A DNA stretch of 37,980 nucleotides from Akkermansiaceae bacterium (GTDB lineage Bacteria; Verrucomicrobiota; Verrucomicrobiia; Verrucomicrobiales; Akkermansiaceae), in assembly GCA_903908495.1 (NCBI GenBank), contig CAIVSK010000131.1:1-37980 (forward strand), given 5' to 3'. Below are positions 1 through 8,332 of the stretch, in pieces. Every line of letters begins with the position of its first letter. Within the stretch, counting starts at the first letter, position 1. The notes below the pieces were generated by a model that was not told the DNA's origin, searched no databases, and worked only from the letters and a program-made list of their open reading frames with translations. Made by a program: the position numbers and the translations under genes.

Positions 1-1
1 C

Positions 2-127
2 GGCACGAGCCAGAGCCTCGATGGCCGCACGCTCAGCATGAACATACCGACATTCGTCACCACGCAATGTATTGAACTCAATGTGGACCTCCGTGCCCCC
101 GGCAAGTGCAAGCCGTCTCGCGGATGA
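2..127 (+). CDS. C-terminal end of an unidentified protein (partial)
   Basis: Reading frame 2 is open from the window edge to a TGA at 125-127 and has G/C-rich third codon positions like the genes that follow. It encodes about 41 residues containing SLDGRTLSMNIPTFVTTQ and ending PGKCKPSRG. The alternating hydrophobic pattern looks like the last beta-strands of a larger, perhaps secreted, protein. I do not recognise the family. The start lies outside the window. Confidence 0.4.
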   Translation, partial: GTSQSLDGRTLSMNIPTFVTTQCIELNVDLRAPGKCKPSRG

Positions 128-189
128 GCATCACCCAGGCCCGAAACGTGCTATCGTGCTGGCGGTCCAAGTCTTTGGCAGGCCGCAGC

Positions 190-332
190 GCTGCCCGGCG
201 ACGAGCCAAAGCGGTGTCGCGCTTGCGCTTGCCACGCGCACTCCATGCATGCGCTGCCTCTGCGCCAAGCCAATGCATGGAGATGCGGCGGCAGGCGCAG
301 CGCGACACCGCTTCGGCCCGATTCCGGGCAGC
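190..332. repeat. Palindromic interspersed repeat, family A
   Basis: An imperfect inverted repeat. GCTGCCCGG at 190-198 pairs with CCGGGCAGC at 324-332. AAAGCGGTGTCGC at about 208-220 pairs with GCGACACCGCTT at about 302-313, and CCATGCAT pairs with ATGCATGG in the centre. The inner part (CACTCCATGC, TGCGCTG, AGCCAA, TGCGGCGG) recurs at 10458-10517, so it is a dispersed family. Otherwise the stretch from 128 to 454 holds no convincing gene; the ORFs through it are reading frames of the palindrome. Confidence 0.65.
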
Positions 333-454
333 ACCGCCGGCTGTCAAGGGCAAGGCCGGCCACTGCGATACCACGTACGTCGGCCCGAGTGATCTTACCG
401 CGGGCCACAGGGGGGGGCTGGCGTTTGGTCGCGCGGCAGCCTCACTGCACTTGC

Positions 455-919
455 TTAATCGCGCAGCGGTCGGCTGAGCTGCGTGCGCCAGGCACCGGGA
501 TCCGGGCACGCTTGCGGGCCGACGAGGTAGCATTCCCAGAGGTCCTCGGCCTGGTGCAGGTCACCGGCCTCGATCCACTCGAGGAACTCGCCCCAAGCTT
601 CGCCGAGGCCCTCATAGGCGCCGTGGTAAACGGTCTGCGCCACTTTGATGGCGGGCCATTTGCCGGCCACCACCCGCCCCACGGGCGCAATCGGGCTAGC
701 GACCGGCACGCAGATTTCAAAATCAAAGGTGTGGCTGGGGCGCCGCAGGTGATGCGTGAACCAGGGGCCGGCAGGGGCGACGCCTTGTGCGGCGATCGCA
801 TCCAGCACTTCGCGGATTCCCGCCCCGATGACACTTGGCATTTCCTCGCGCGGAATCGTGACGTGGATGAAGGCCGTGAGCTGCGCCGTGGTGTGGAGGA
901 TTTGCGGGGGCTCGATCAT
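455..919 (-). CDS. GyrI-like / AraC-type effector-binding domain protein
   Basis: A 154-residue protein starting at MIEPPQILH. It looks like a stand-alone GyrI-like small-molecule-binding domain, as found at the C-terminus of AraC and MerR activators: two similar beta-alpha-beta halves with conserved aromatics (PWFTHHL, FDFEICVPV near the middle; VYHGAYEGLGEAW near residue 115). There is no DNA-binding domain. Such proteins bind or hydrolyse amphipathic small molecules in the cytoplasm; the ligand is unknown here. An upstream ATG at 1033 would add 38 low-complexity residues and overlap the leader of the divergent esterase gene, so I prefer 919. No strong ribosome binding site helps decide. 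Confidence 0.75.
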   Translation of the reverse strand: MIEPPQILHTTAQLTAFIHVTIPREEMPSVIGAGIREVLDAIAAQGVAPAGPWFTHHLRRPSHTFDFEICVPVASPIAPVGRVVAGKWPAIKVAQTVYHGAYEGLGEAWGEFLEWIEAGDLHQAEDLWECYLVGPQACPDPGAWRTQLSRPLRD

Positions 920-1070
920 GGTGGGATGACCGGCACTGTAACCGGGAGCATGCGCCGCGGTCAACCCCCCATGCGATCCAGTGAGCCCCCGCGGGTGACT
1001 GCGCGATTTGGACAATGGATTCGCGGAATGCACATTGTGCCTTTCCTCCGAATGCTGTCTGCTGGCTGCT

Positions 1071-3905
1071 GTGACGACAAAATTGATCTATCGGAGTGGG
1101 TTGCTGTGGGCGGTGATGGTGTTTGGGGCGATCCAGGGTGCCGCCGCGGCGGTGAAAATGCCCGCCGTTTTCGGCGAGCACATGATCCTCCAGCGCGGCA
1201 AGCCGGTGCCAATCTATGGCACGGCCAACCCCGGCGAAAAGATTGCCGTGAAATTCCACGGCCAGTCGCTGACAACCACCGCGGATCCCAGCGGGGCTTG
1301 GCAGATAAAGCTAGCCGCCATGAGCGCCGATCCGGTTGGCCAGGCACTAACGGTTAGCGGTGCGACTACGCTCACTTTCGGCGATGTGCTCGTCGGCGAT
1401 GTGTGGTTGTGCAGCGGCCAATCCAACATGGACATGCGGCTCGGCGGCTGCGAGCGGCCGGCCGATGTGGCCGCCGCGGATTTTCCGGGCATCCGGCAAT
1501 TCACCTCGCCGGCCGGCTCATGGAAGGTATGCACACCGGCCAGCGCCGCGGAATTTTCCGGGGTTGCGTTTTATTTCGCCCGCAAAATCTGCCAGGACCA
1601 GAACGCCAAAATCCCCGTAGGACTCATGCTCGCATCGGTGGGCGGGACCAAGATCGACTTATGGCTGGCACCGGATGGACTGGTCGATATTCCCTTGCTG
1701 CATCCGCTCTATCAGCAGACCGGCGTCCCCGGCGGGCCGTTTTCACTGTTTGACAAACTGGTCAAACCGCTAGCCCCCTACGGCATCAAAGGCGCGATCT
1801 GGTACCAGGGCGAAAACAGTGAAATCGCCGCCCAGTCGCCGGATAGTTACTATCTGAAAATGAAGGCGCTGGCGCAGGGCTGGCAACGGGTCTGGGAACT
1901 CGATGACTTCGCATTCTATTATGTGATGATTGCCAATTGGGGCGAATTGCCCAAGGGCCCCACGCCGGAAATGTTCAAAGGAGGTTGGGATGCCGATACC
2001 CGGTTGCAACAGGCCAACGCGATGGCGCTGCCCCACGCCGGCTGCGCCTCGGCCTTGGATATAGGCGACTCGTCCATGGGCGACAAGATTTGGCAAGGCT
2101 GGCATCCGAAGGACAAGCTGGACGTCGGCGAGAGGCTGGCAATGTGGGCGCTGAAAAACGACTACGGCCGCCCGGAACTGGTCGCGAGCGGGCCGACCCT
2201 CAGGGATGTTAGCCTCGCGGGGGCCACGCTGGTTTGCACGTTCGATCACAGCGCCAGCGGGCTGATGGTCGCCGCCAAGAAATGGTACGAGCCGACGCGG
2301 GAAACTCCCGGCGGCAAGCTCCAGCGCCTCGTCATCGCCGGGGCCGACGGGGTGTGGCACGCGGCCGACGCCGTCATCAAGGACGGCACTCTGGTCGTGT
2401 CGTCGCCCGCGGTGCCGGCGCCGCGCAAAATCTCCTATGCCTGCTGGCAAAACCCCGAGGGCTGCAATCTTTATAACAAGGACGGCCTGCCAGCCGCGCC
2501 ATTCCATGTTGACGATGTGACCCAGCCGGTCAGCATCGCCGCCACCGCCGGTGAAGGCGGTGAAATCAGCCCGCCAGGCAGCCGGAACTATCCAAAGCGC
2601 CTGACATCACTCTACACCATCACGCCCAAGCCGGGGTATTTCATCCAGGATGTGAAGGTGGATGGCGCATCCGTCGGCTCCGTTAGAAGTTATACATTTG
2701 ATCCACTCGCCGCCAATCACACCATCGCCGCGAGTTTTTCCAAAACCGCGCCTGTTTACTCGATCACCGCCAGCGCCAGCGGCGGCGGCAGCCTCACGCC
2801 CGCCGGCCCGCTCAGCGTCGTGCAGGGGCAAGCGGCCACCTTCACCATTGTCCCCGCTGGTGACAACCGGGTGGCCGTGACCGTCGATGGCGTCTGCCTC
2901 GGCGCACGCTCCAGGGTGACTTTCAGCGACCTGCGCGCCAGCCACACCCTTGCCGTCGCCTTCTCCGGCAACATCAAGGCCTCGGCCGGGTACGGCGGCA
3001 CCATCACCCCGGATGGCAGCGTGGCGGTGACCTACGGCTCCGACATGAAGTTCAGCATCGCGCCGCTTGCCGGCTATGCCATCTCCGGCATCAAGGTCGA
3101 CGACGTCAAGGTGGCCCCCGCCAGCAGTTATACATTCCCTAAAGTGACGGCATCCCACACCATCGCCGCCCGCTTCGAAAACACGGCCAAAGCCCAGCTC
3201 GTCGGCAAGCCGCCCAATCCCGGGAACCTGCTGGTCGCCAGCCGCGCCGAGTCCCTTCCGGCCACCGCTTCCCTAACGGAATGGCCGTCGGCCTTGCCCG
3301 GCGGCAAGCCCATGAAGCCGATTGGAACCCCAGTGCTTGACACCATCGACGGCCACAAATACGCTCGGGTGAGTTTTGAGACCGGCGACGGGTTTTCAGC
3401 GGGAAGCTATAACTCGCCGATTGCCTGCGACGGTGCCAGCATCGTGGTGGTGGCCAAGCCGGTCCGCAACGGTGCGGCGTCCGGCTGGACCTCCATCGTG
3501 GATTTGTTCTATGACCGGCTGGTGCTCGGTATTCGCAATGACAACGGTCTGGTCTGCGTTCGGCGCAACGGCGGCGTGGATACCGGCATCAAGCCGGTTC
3601 CCGACGGCCAAATCACCATTCTCAGCCTCATCGTCCAAGCCGACGGCACCTACAAGGTCTTTGCCAACGGTGCCGAGGTGATGGCGAATCTAACCAAAAA
3701 TCCGATGACGGCGCTGGTGCCGGGCGCTGCCGGTCCCTATGCCAGCACCATCAGCGTCGGCCGCAACGGCCCCGATGGCTGGACCGCCTTCAACGGTGAT
3801 ATTGGCGACGTGTTTGTGTACAAGGCCGCCCTCAGCGATGCCGAGCGCCAGCAATTGGAAGCGTGGATCGCGAACTCGCTGGCAGGCGACAAGCCGAAAC
3901 CCTGA
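1071..3905 (+). CDS. Secreted sialate O-acetylesterase-like SGNH esterase with InlB-type repeats and LamG-like C-terminus
   Basis: The N-terminal half is a carbohydrate esterase of the sialate 9-O-acetylesterase type. It has the nucleophile motif CSGQSNM near residue 115, GAIWYQGEN, and a C-terminal catalytic-His segment GWHPKDKLDVGERLA near residue 345. Three divergent InlB-type beta repeats follow at about 483-556, 561-632 and 633-703, each ending in a sYtF...a.HtIaA.F pattern. A ConA/LamG-like domain fills about 740-940. I chose the GTG at 1071 because it places a clean signal peptide (LLWAVMVFGAIQGAAA) at the N-terminus; the ATG at 1008 would add 21 Cys-rich residues. It probably removes acetyl groups from glycans outside the cytoplasm. 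The repeats and LamG-like domain suggest anchoring or glycan binding. The ester substrate cannot be told from sequence. Confidence 0.85.
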   Translation: MTTKLIYRSGLLWAVMVFGAIQGAAAAVKMPAVFGEHMILQRGKPVPIYGTANPGEKIAVKFHGQSLTTTADPSGAWQIKLAAMSADPVGQALTVSGATTLTFGDVLVGDVWLCSGQSNMDMRLGGCERPADVAAADFPGIRQFTSPAGSWKVCTPASAAEFSGVAFYFARKICQDQNAKIPVGLMLASVGGTKIDLWLAPDGLVDIPLLHPLYQQTGVPGGPFSLFDKLVKPLAPYGIKGAIWYQGENSEIAAQSPDSYYLKMKALAQGWQRVWELDDFAFYYVMIANWGELPKGPTPEMFKGGWDADTRLQQANAMALPHAGCASALDIGDSSMGDKIWQGWHPKDKLDVGERLAMWALKNDYGRPELVASGPTLRDVSLAGATLVCTFDHSASGLMVAAKKWYEPTRETPGGKLQRLVIAGADGVWHAADAVIKDGTLVVSSPAVPAPRKISYACWQNPEGCNLYNKDGLPAAPFHVDDVTQPVSIAATAGEGGEISPPGSRNYPKRLTSLYTITPKPGYFIQDVKVDGASVGSVRSYTFDPLAANHTIAASFSKTAPVYSITASASGGGSLTPAGPLSVVQGQAATFTIVPAGDNRVAVTVDGVCLGARSRVTFSDLRASHTLAVAFSGNIKASAGYGGTITPDGSVAVTYGSDMKFSIAPLAGYAISGIKVDDVKVAPASSYTFPKVTASHTIAARFENTAKAQLVGKPPNPGNLLVASRAESLPATASLTEWPSALPGGKPMKPIGTPVLDTIDGHKYARVSFETGDGFSAGSYNSPIACDGASIVVVAKPVRNGAASGWTSIVDLFYDRLVLGIRNDNGLVCVRRNGGVDTGIKPVPDGQITILSLIVQADGTYKVFANGAEVMANLTKNPMTALVPGAAGPYASTISVGRNGPDGWTAFNGDIGDVFVYKAALSDAERQQLEAWIANSLAGDKPKP

Positions 3906-3933
3906 CGTGCTGTCTGCTGGGCCGACTGGAGCC

Positions 3934-4878
3934 TCACTGGCTGCGGTGGAGTTCGCGGAAGCGGCTGGGATTGAGCTGCTTGATCGCGCGGAACGTGCTG
4001 TTGAAATGGGCCAGACTCTCAAAACCTGAGGCATACGCAATCTCCGATACATTGCCACTCGTGTCTATCAACAACCGCGCCGCCTCGCCCACCCGCACCT
4101 CGTTGACAAACTCGGTGATCGTGCGGCCGGTGGTGCGACGGAAAAATTTCGACAGAGCGGCCGGACTCAGTCCCGCCAGCCGCGCCAAATCCTGATGCGC
4201 GATGCCGCCGCGGAAATTCGAGTATACATGCTTGTGGATTTTGCGAATCCGCTCGCTGGTCAGCTCGTCGAGCATCGGCGCAAAGCCGGCGCTGGACAAC
4301 GCTTCGCTGCCATCCGCCCCGGCCAGCTCGTCGAGCAATTCCCAAAATGCCGTCAGCCGTCGCAACCCCGACAATTCTGGCAGCCGCCGCATTTGGAGCG
4401 CGGCCTGCTCCCGCGCCGGACCGGTGAAACTCAGGCCCCGCGCGGCCCGCGCCAGCAATTTGCGAACCTCGCCAAGTTCCGGCAGCAGGCCAGCACTCGC
4501 CTCCAGCCACCCGCTGCGGAACTGCACGTAGATCGAGCGTGCCCGCGTTGCCTGTCGCAAGGCCGCAGCGTCGTTGCGCCACGTGTGAGGCAGGTTTTTT
4601 CCTAACAAAACGAGGTCGCCCGGTCCGAAATTGCCGATGTGATCCCCGACAAACCGGCTCCCGCTGCTTTCCTCGATCAGCGTCAACTCGGCCTCCGGAT
4701 GATAATGCCAGCCGCGCTCGAAACTCGGCCGGTCATAGATCAGCACCCCGAACGAGGCATCCGCCCCAGCCACCACCTCCTCATACCGGGCAGTGGCGGA
4801 ACCGGCGCCGACGCCAGCCTCGCCCAAGGGACGCCCCGTGGTTGGCTCAGTTTCAGGGTTCTTGCTGTTGCTTGGCAT
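3934..4878 (-). CDS. AraC family transcriptional regulator
   Basis: A 314-residue AraC-type regulator. The N-terminal half is a cupin-like sensor (GWHYHPEAELTLIEE, then GPGDLVLLGKNLPHTW). The C-terminal hundred residues hold two helix-turn-helix motifs: LARLAGLSPAALSKFFRR, and VSEIAYASGFESLAHFNSTF followed by NPSRFRELH, the usual AraC signature. It is divergent from the URO-D/galactokinase run at 5141 with about 260 bp between the two starts, so it is the obvious candidate regulator of that run, probably answering a sugar or sugar derivative. Its 3' end faces the esterase gene, 28 bp away. The first about 25 residues are low-complexity and a slightly later start is possible. Confidence 0.9.
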   Translation of the reverse strand: MPSNSKNPETEPTTGRPLGEAGVGAGSATARYEEVVAGADASFGVLIYDRPSFERGWHYHPEAELTLIEESSGSRFVGDHIGNFGPGDLVLLGKNLPHTWRNDAAALRQATRARSIYVQFRSGWLEASAGLLPELGEVRKLLARAARGLSFTGPAREQAALQMRRLPELSGLRRLTAFWELLDELAGADGSEALSSAGFAPMLDELTSERIRKIHKHVYSNFRGGIAHQDLARLAGLSPAALSKFFRRTTGRTITEFVNEVRVGEAARLLIDTSGNVSEIAYASGFESLAHFNSTFRAIKQLNPSRFRELHRSQ

Positions 4879-5140
4879 GGCTGCTGACCCGTGCCCTTCA
4901 CGCGCCGACTACCGGTCTCCGTGCTGGTCGCTCGAGCCTGCCATGCCGCCCCACGCATCTCAAGTGCCATCTCCGCTGCCAAAACGGTGACCGGTAGATG
5001 TGTCAGCGCCTTGCCGTCCCCCGATCCCGCCGCGTGTCAATCCACCACGCGGATCGGACAATGGAGCGGTGGCGGACCCGTGGGCCGCCGTGCCATGATT
5101 GTGACCGCAGCACAGGCTGCGCGCCATCCCATCCCCAGCC

Positions 5141-6166
5141 ATGCCCGTTATCCAGCTGCTCACCCCGAAAGAACGCATGCGCCGCGCCTTGTGGCGGCAA
5201 CCCGTGGACCGCCTGCCCGTGCAAACCAACTTCACCGGCACCATGGGCGCCAAGCTCGCCGCGCATTTCCACTGCACCACCGCCGAACTGCCAGAGCGCC
5301 TCGACAATCACCTCCTGCGCGTCGATGTGGATCACCCGCCACAGCTCAGCGACGACGGCCAGATCACGTTCGACTGGTGGGGCGCCGGCTGGGGTGCCGG
5401 TACCGAGGGCTACTGGCATGCCTCGGCACCGCTGGCTGATGGCTGCGACCCGGCCGCATTTGCCTGGCCAGACCCGCAGGCCCCAAGCCTGTTCGACAAG
5501 GCGGCGGCGACAATCACTGCCGATGCGGGCAGGCATTTCGTGGTTCCTAACTTCGGCTTCGCCTTGTTTGAGCGGGCGTGGTCGCTGCGCGGCTTCGACC
5601 AATTCCTGATGGACTTGGTGTGCGAACCGGAGGCTGCCGCGGAATTGTTGGACAGGATCACCGCCATCCAACTCACCCTCGCCCGCCGCTTGGTGGCGCT
5701 CGGGGTCGATGGTGGCTATTTCGGCGACGATTACGGCGCGCAGAAAAGCCTGCTGTTCGCCCCCGCAGTGTGGCGCGAGCTCATCAAACCCCGCCTTGCC
5801 CAAATGTTCGCCGTGTTCCGCGATGCCGGCCTGCCCGTCATCTTCCACTCCGACGGCGATATCTGGCCAATCCTGCCCGACCTCGTCGATATCGGCCTGA
5901 CCTGCCTCAACCCAGTCCAGCCGGAGGTGTTGGAGCACGCCCGCCTGTATCGCGAGTTCGGCCGCCACCTGAGCTTCTACGGCGGTATTTCCACCCAATC
6001 CGTGCTGCCCGTCGCAACGCCCGACGGGGTGCGCGCGGCCACCGCGGCCTGCATCCGCGATCTCGCTCCCGATGGCAGCGGCCTGATCCTCGGCCCGTCC
6101 CACCGCATGCAGTCGGATATCCCGGTGGAAAATGTCGTGGCCATGTTAGGTGCGTTTCCCGCCTGA
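5141..6166 (+). CDS. Uroporphyrinogen decarboxylase (URO-D) superfamily protein, not HemE
   Basis: A 341-residue TIM-barrel protein of the URO-D superfamily (PF01208-like): TPKERMRRALWRQPVDRLPV at the N-terminus, GGYFGDDYGAQKSLLFAP mid-protein, then FHSDGDIWPILPDLVDIG and FYGGISTQSVLP. It lacks the RQAGRY-type motif of true HemE. It also lacks the H-x-C plus distal Cys zinc site of MtaA/CmuA-type methyltransferases (HSD is found instead). Members like this are common in PVC bacteria beside sugar-catabolic genes, and their reaction is not established. It starts the run that continues, 38 bp on, with the galactokinase-like gene. Confidence 0.82.
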   Translation: MPVIQLLTPKERMRRALWRQPVDRLPVQTNFTGTMGAKLAAHFHCTTAELPERLDNHLLRVDVDHPPQLSDDGQITFDWWGAGWGAGTEGYWHASAPLADGCDPAAFAWPDPQAPSLFDKAAATITADAGRHFVVPNFGFALFERAWSLRGFDQFLMDLVCEPEAAAELLDRITAIQLTLARRLVALGVDGGYFGDDYGAQKSLLFAPAVWRELIKPRLAQMFAVFRDAGLPVIFHSDGDIWPILPDLVDIGLTCLNPVQPEVLEHARLYREFGRHLSFYGGISTQSVLPVATPDGVRAATAACIRDLAPDGSGLILGPSHRMQSDIPVENVVAMLGAFPA

Positions 6167-6204
6167 GCGCCGCGCGGCTCTGAAATTGTTAGCCAGATAT
6201 CCCC

Positions 6205-7356
6205 ATGAAACCCGACCCGCAACGCCGCGACCTCATCGCCACTGCTTTTCTAACGCGCTTTGGCGCGCCACCCACCGTCTGGTGCCGCGCGCCGGGCCGC
6301 GTCGATCTGATGGGCAGCCACACCGACTACAATCTGGGTGCTGTTTTAACACTTCCGATCGGCCGCGACACCTGGATCGCGGCCAGGCCTAACCATTCCA
6401 ACGAGGTCAAGCTCCACTCGTTGAACCTCGGCACCGACGCGGCTTTTTCGCTCGATGTGAGTGAAAAGCCCGCGGTTCCGGCGTGGATTGATTACGTCCA
6501 TGGTGTCGCTGTGGCCTTGCAGGAAGAGGGCTTGCCACTCGCCGGCTTCGACGGGGTGGTGCACAGCAGTGTGCCGCTGAGCAGCGGCTTGAGTTCCTCG
6601 GCCGCGCTGGAATGTGCCGCCGCCACTGTGTTCGAAGCACTCGGCGATTGGACCATCGCGCCCGTGCTGAAGGCCCGCTTGTGCCAACGCGCGGAAAACC
6701 GGTTTGTGGGCGTCAACTGTGGCATTCTCGACCAATTCACCTCCTGCATGGGGCAGGAGGGCTGCGCCTTGCTGCTGGATTGCCGCGATCTATCCAGCCG
6801 TGCGGTGGCCATCGCCTCGGGCATCAGCGTGGTCATCTGCGATACCAAATCGAAGCGCGAGCTCGCCGGCTCGGAATACGGCGAACGCCGCGTCGAGTGC
6901 GAGACCGGGGCCGGGTTGTTAGGTGCAAGTTGCCTCCGCGAGGTCACTCCTGCTGCCTTTGATGCCCGCGAGTCCGAGTTGCCCGCAAGCGTCGCCAAGC
7001 GCTGCCGCTTCATCATTGAGGAACATGCCCGCGTCTACGCTCTGGCCACAGCGCTCACCACCGGCGAGCGCCCCGCGATCGGCCGGCTCACCGCCGCCTC
7101 ATTCGACGGCGCGTGCCATCTCTATCAGATTGCGGCGCCGCCGATGCTCTCGATGATGGCCGCCATGCTCGCCGCACCCGGCGTCATCGGCGCCCGCCAG
7201 GCAGGTGCCGGCTTCGGCGGCTGCATGGTCGCCTTCGTCGAGACGGGGTTCATCGATGAGTTTGCCGCCGCGGTGTGGACGCATTACTCCGCTGCTACCG
7301 GCACCCAACCGGAAATCTATCCCGTCACCGCCGCCGCGGGAGCGGGCTTGATCTAA
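6205..7356 (+). CDS. Galactokinase-family (GHMP) sugar kinase with altered sugar-binding motif
   Basis: A 383-residue GHMP kinase, the usual galactokinase length. The galactokinase signature is at residues 31-43 (GRVDLMGSHTDYN). The ATP loop is PLSSGLSSSAALE near 125-137, the catalytic-Asp segment GILDQF near 173-178 (Asp176), and motif 3 GAGFGGCMVAF is near the C-terminus. It would phosphorylate C1 of galactose or a relative at the expense of ATP in the cytoplasm. Unlike canonical GalK (GEHTDYN), the Glu that contacts the sugar is Ser38 here, while Asp41 is kept. For that reason I withhold the name galK: specificity may be shifted. It sits between the URO-D and PhyH-like genes (35 bp to the next start). 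Confidence 0.87.
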   Translation: MKPDPQRRDLIATAFLTRFGAPPTVWCRAPGRVDLMGSHTDYNLGAVLTLPIGRDTWIAARPNHSNEVKLHSLNLGTDAAFSLDVSEKPAVPAWIDYVHGVAVALQEEGLPLAGFDGVVHSSVPLSSGLSSSAALECAAATVFEALGDWTIAPVLKARLCQRAENRFVGVNCGILDQFTSCMGQEGCALLLDCRDLSSRAVAIASGISVVICDTKSKRELAGSEYGERRVECETGAGLLGASCLREVTPAAFDARESELPASVAKRCRFIIEEHARVYALATALTTGERPAIGRLTAASFDGACHLYQIAAPPMLSMMAAMLAAPGVIGARQAGAGFGGCMVAFVETGFIDEFAAAVWTHYSAATGTQPEIYPVTAAAGAGLI

Positions 7357-7391
7357 CATTCTCATCATTTCACCCTGCATCATCCAATCTC

Positions 7392-8213
7392 ATGAGCTCT
7401 GCCAACCTGCCCGACCTCGCCTCCGACTACCCGCTCACCGCGGACCAACTCGTGCGCTTCAAACACGACGGCCACATCCTGTTGCGGGGCGTTGCCAGCC
7501 CCGGGGAAATGGCGGCCTACCGCCCGCTCATCCTCAATGCCCGCGATCTCCACGGTGCCGAAGTCACCCCGCTGGAGCAGCGCGATACCTATGGCAAGGC
7601 GTTTCTCAAAGGCATGAACCTGTGGCCCAAGGACCCCGGCGTCGCCCGCTTCGTGCTCGCCCGCCGCTTCGCCAAAATCGCCGCCGAGTTGCTCGGCGTG
7701 GACGGCGTCCGCGTCTATCATGACCAGGCACTGCTTAAAGAGCCCGGCGGCGGCCTCACCCCGTGGCACCAGGATCAGCACTATTGGCCGCTGGTCACCG
7801 ACCACACGCTCACCATGTGGATCCCCCTGGTCGACGTCACCCCCGAGATGGGCACCATGCACTTTGCGTCGGGCTCCCATGTGGACGGATACCTGGGCGA
7901 CCTGCCTATCAGCGACGAAAGCGAGGTGAAGTTCGAGCAATTCATCCAGCAACGCGGCTACACCAAGGTGCCCGGCGCGGCAATGGCCGCCGGCGACGCC
8001 ACCTTCCACTACGGCTGGACCTTGCACGGCGCGCCGGGCAATGCCAGCTCTCGCAACCGCGAGGTGATGACCATTATCTGGTACCCGGACGGCACCCTCG
8101 TCGGCCCGCTCGACAACGACAGCCGCAAGCGCGACCGCGACCGCTGGCTGCCCGGGCTGCAACCCGGCGAGCCCGCTGCCAGCGAACTGAACCCGCTGGT
8201 CTACCAACGTTGA
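7392..8213 (+). CDS. Phytanoyl-CoA dioxygenase (PhyH) family Fe(II)/2-oxoglutarate oxygenase
   Basis: A 273-residue PhyH-family protein. The iron-binding facial triad is visible: His126-x-Asp128 in PWHQDQHYW and the distal His212 in GWTLHGAPGN. An Arg-containing segment (SSRNREVM) lies where the 2-oxoglutarate-binding Arg is expected. It should be a cytoplasmic hydroxylase or oxidative demethylase of a small molecule. The position right after a URO-D protein and a sugar kinase suggests a sugar-derived substrate, which is inference. The start MSSANLPDL is preferred over a longer frame from 7275 that would run through the end of the kinase gene. Confidence 0.85.
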   Translation: MSSANLPDLASDYPLTADQLVRFKHDGHILLRGVASPGEMAAYRPLILNARDLHGAEVTPLEQRDTYGKAFLKGMNLWPKDPGVARFVLARRFAKIAAELLGVDGVRVYHDQALLKEPGGGLTPWHQDQHYWPLVTDHTLTMWIPLVDVTPEMGTMHFASGSHVDGYLGDLPISDESEVKFEQFIQQRGYTKVPGAAMAAGDATFHYGWTLHGAPGNASSRNREVMTIIWYPDGTLVGPLDNDSRKRDRDRWLPGLQPGEPAASELNPLVYQR

Positions 8214-8332
8214 TAGGCCGGTTGCTGCGGAGTCGGCTCCGGCCCCGCCAGTTTCTAACATTCCGGCCGGCCTCGCGTGCTGGATCCTGCCCCATCAAAA
8301 GTTCACCCGAACCCATACTCCCCCCGGCTATC

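Noticed and set aside
1008..1070. ATG start for the esterase at 1008
   Set aside because: It adds a Cys-rich non-signal extension; GTG 1071 gives a normal signal peptide.
1770..2507. 245-residue minus-strand ORF
   Set aside because: Antisense of the SGNH esterase; no recognisable features.
4879..5140. Imperfect inverted repeat CGATCCCGCCGCG / CGCGGATCG as an AraC operator
   Set aside because: The match is partial and AraC-family sites are usually direct repeats; there is not enough evidence to annotate it.
5003..6103. 366-residue minus-strand ORF
   Set aside because: Antisense of the URO-D-family gene; no domain features and atypical composition.
5141..6166. Naming the URO-D protein hemE or a corrinoid methyltransferase
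   Set aside because: Neither the HemE substrate motif nor the H-x-C zinc site of MtaA-type enzymes is present.
7380..8261. 293-residue minus-strand ORF
   Set aside because: Antisense of the PhyH-family gene, which has the full iron-binding motif set.
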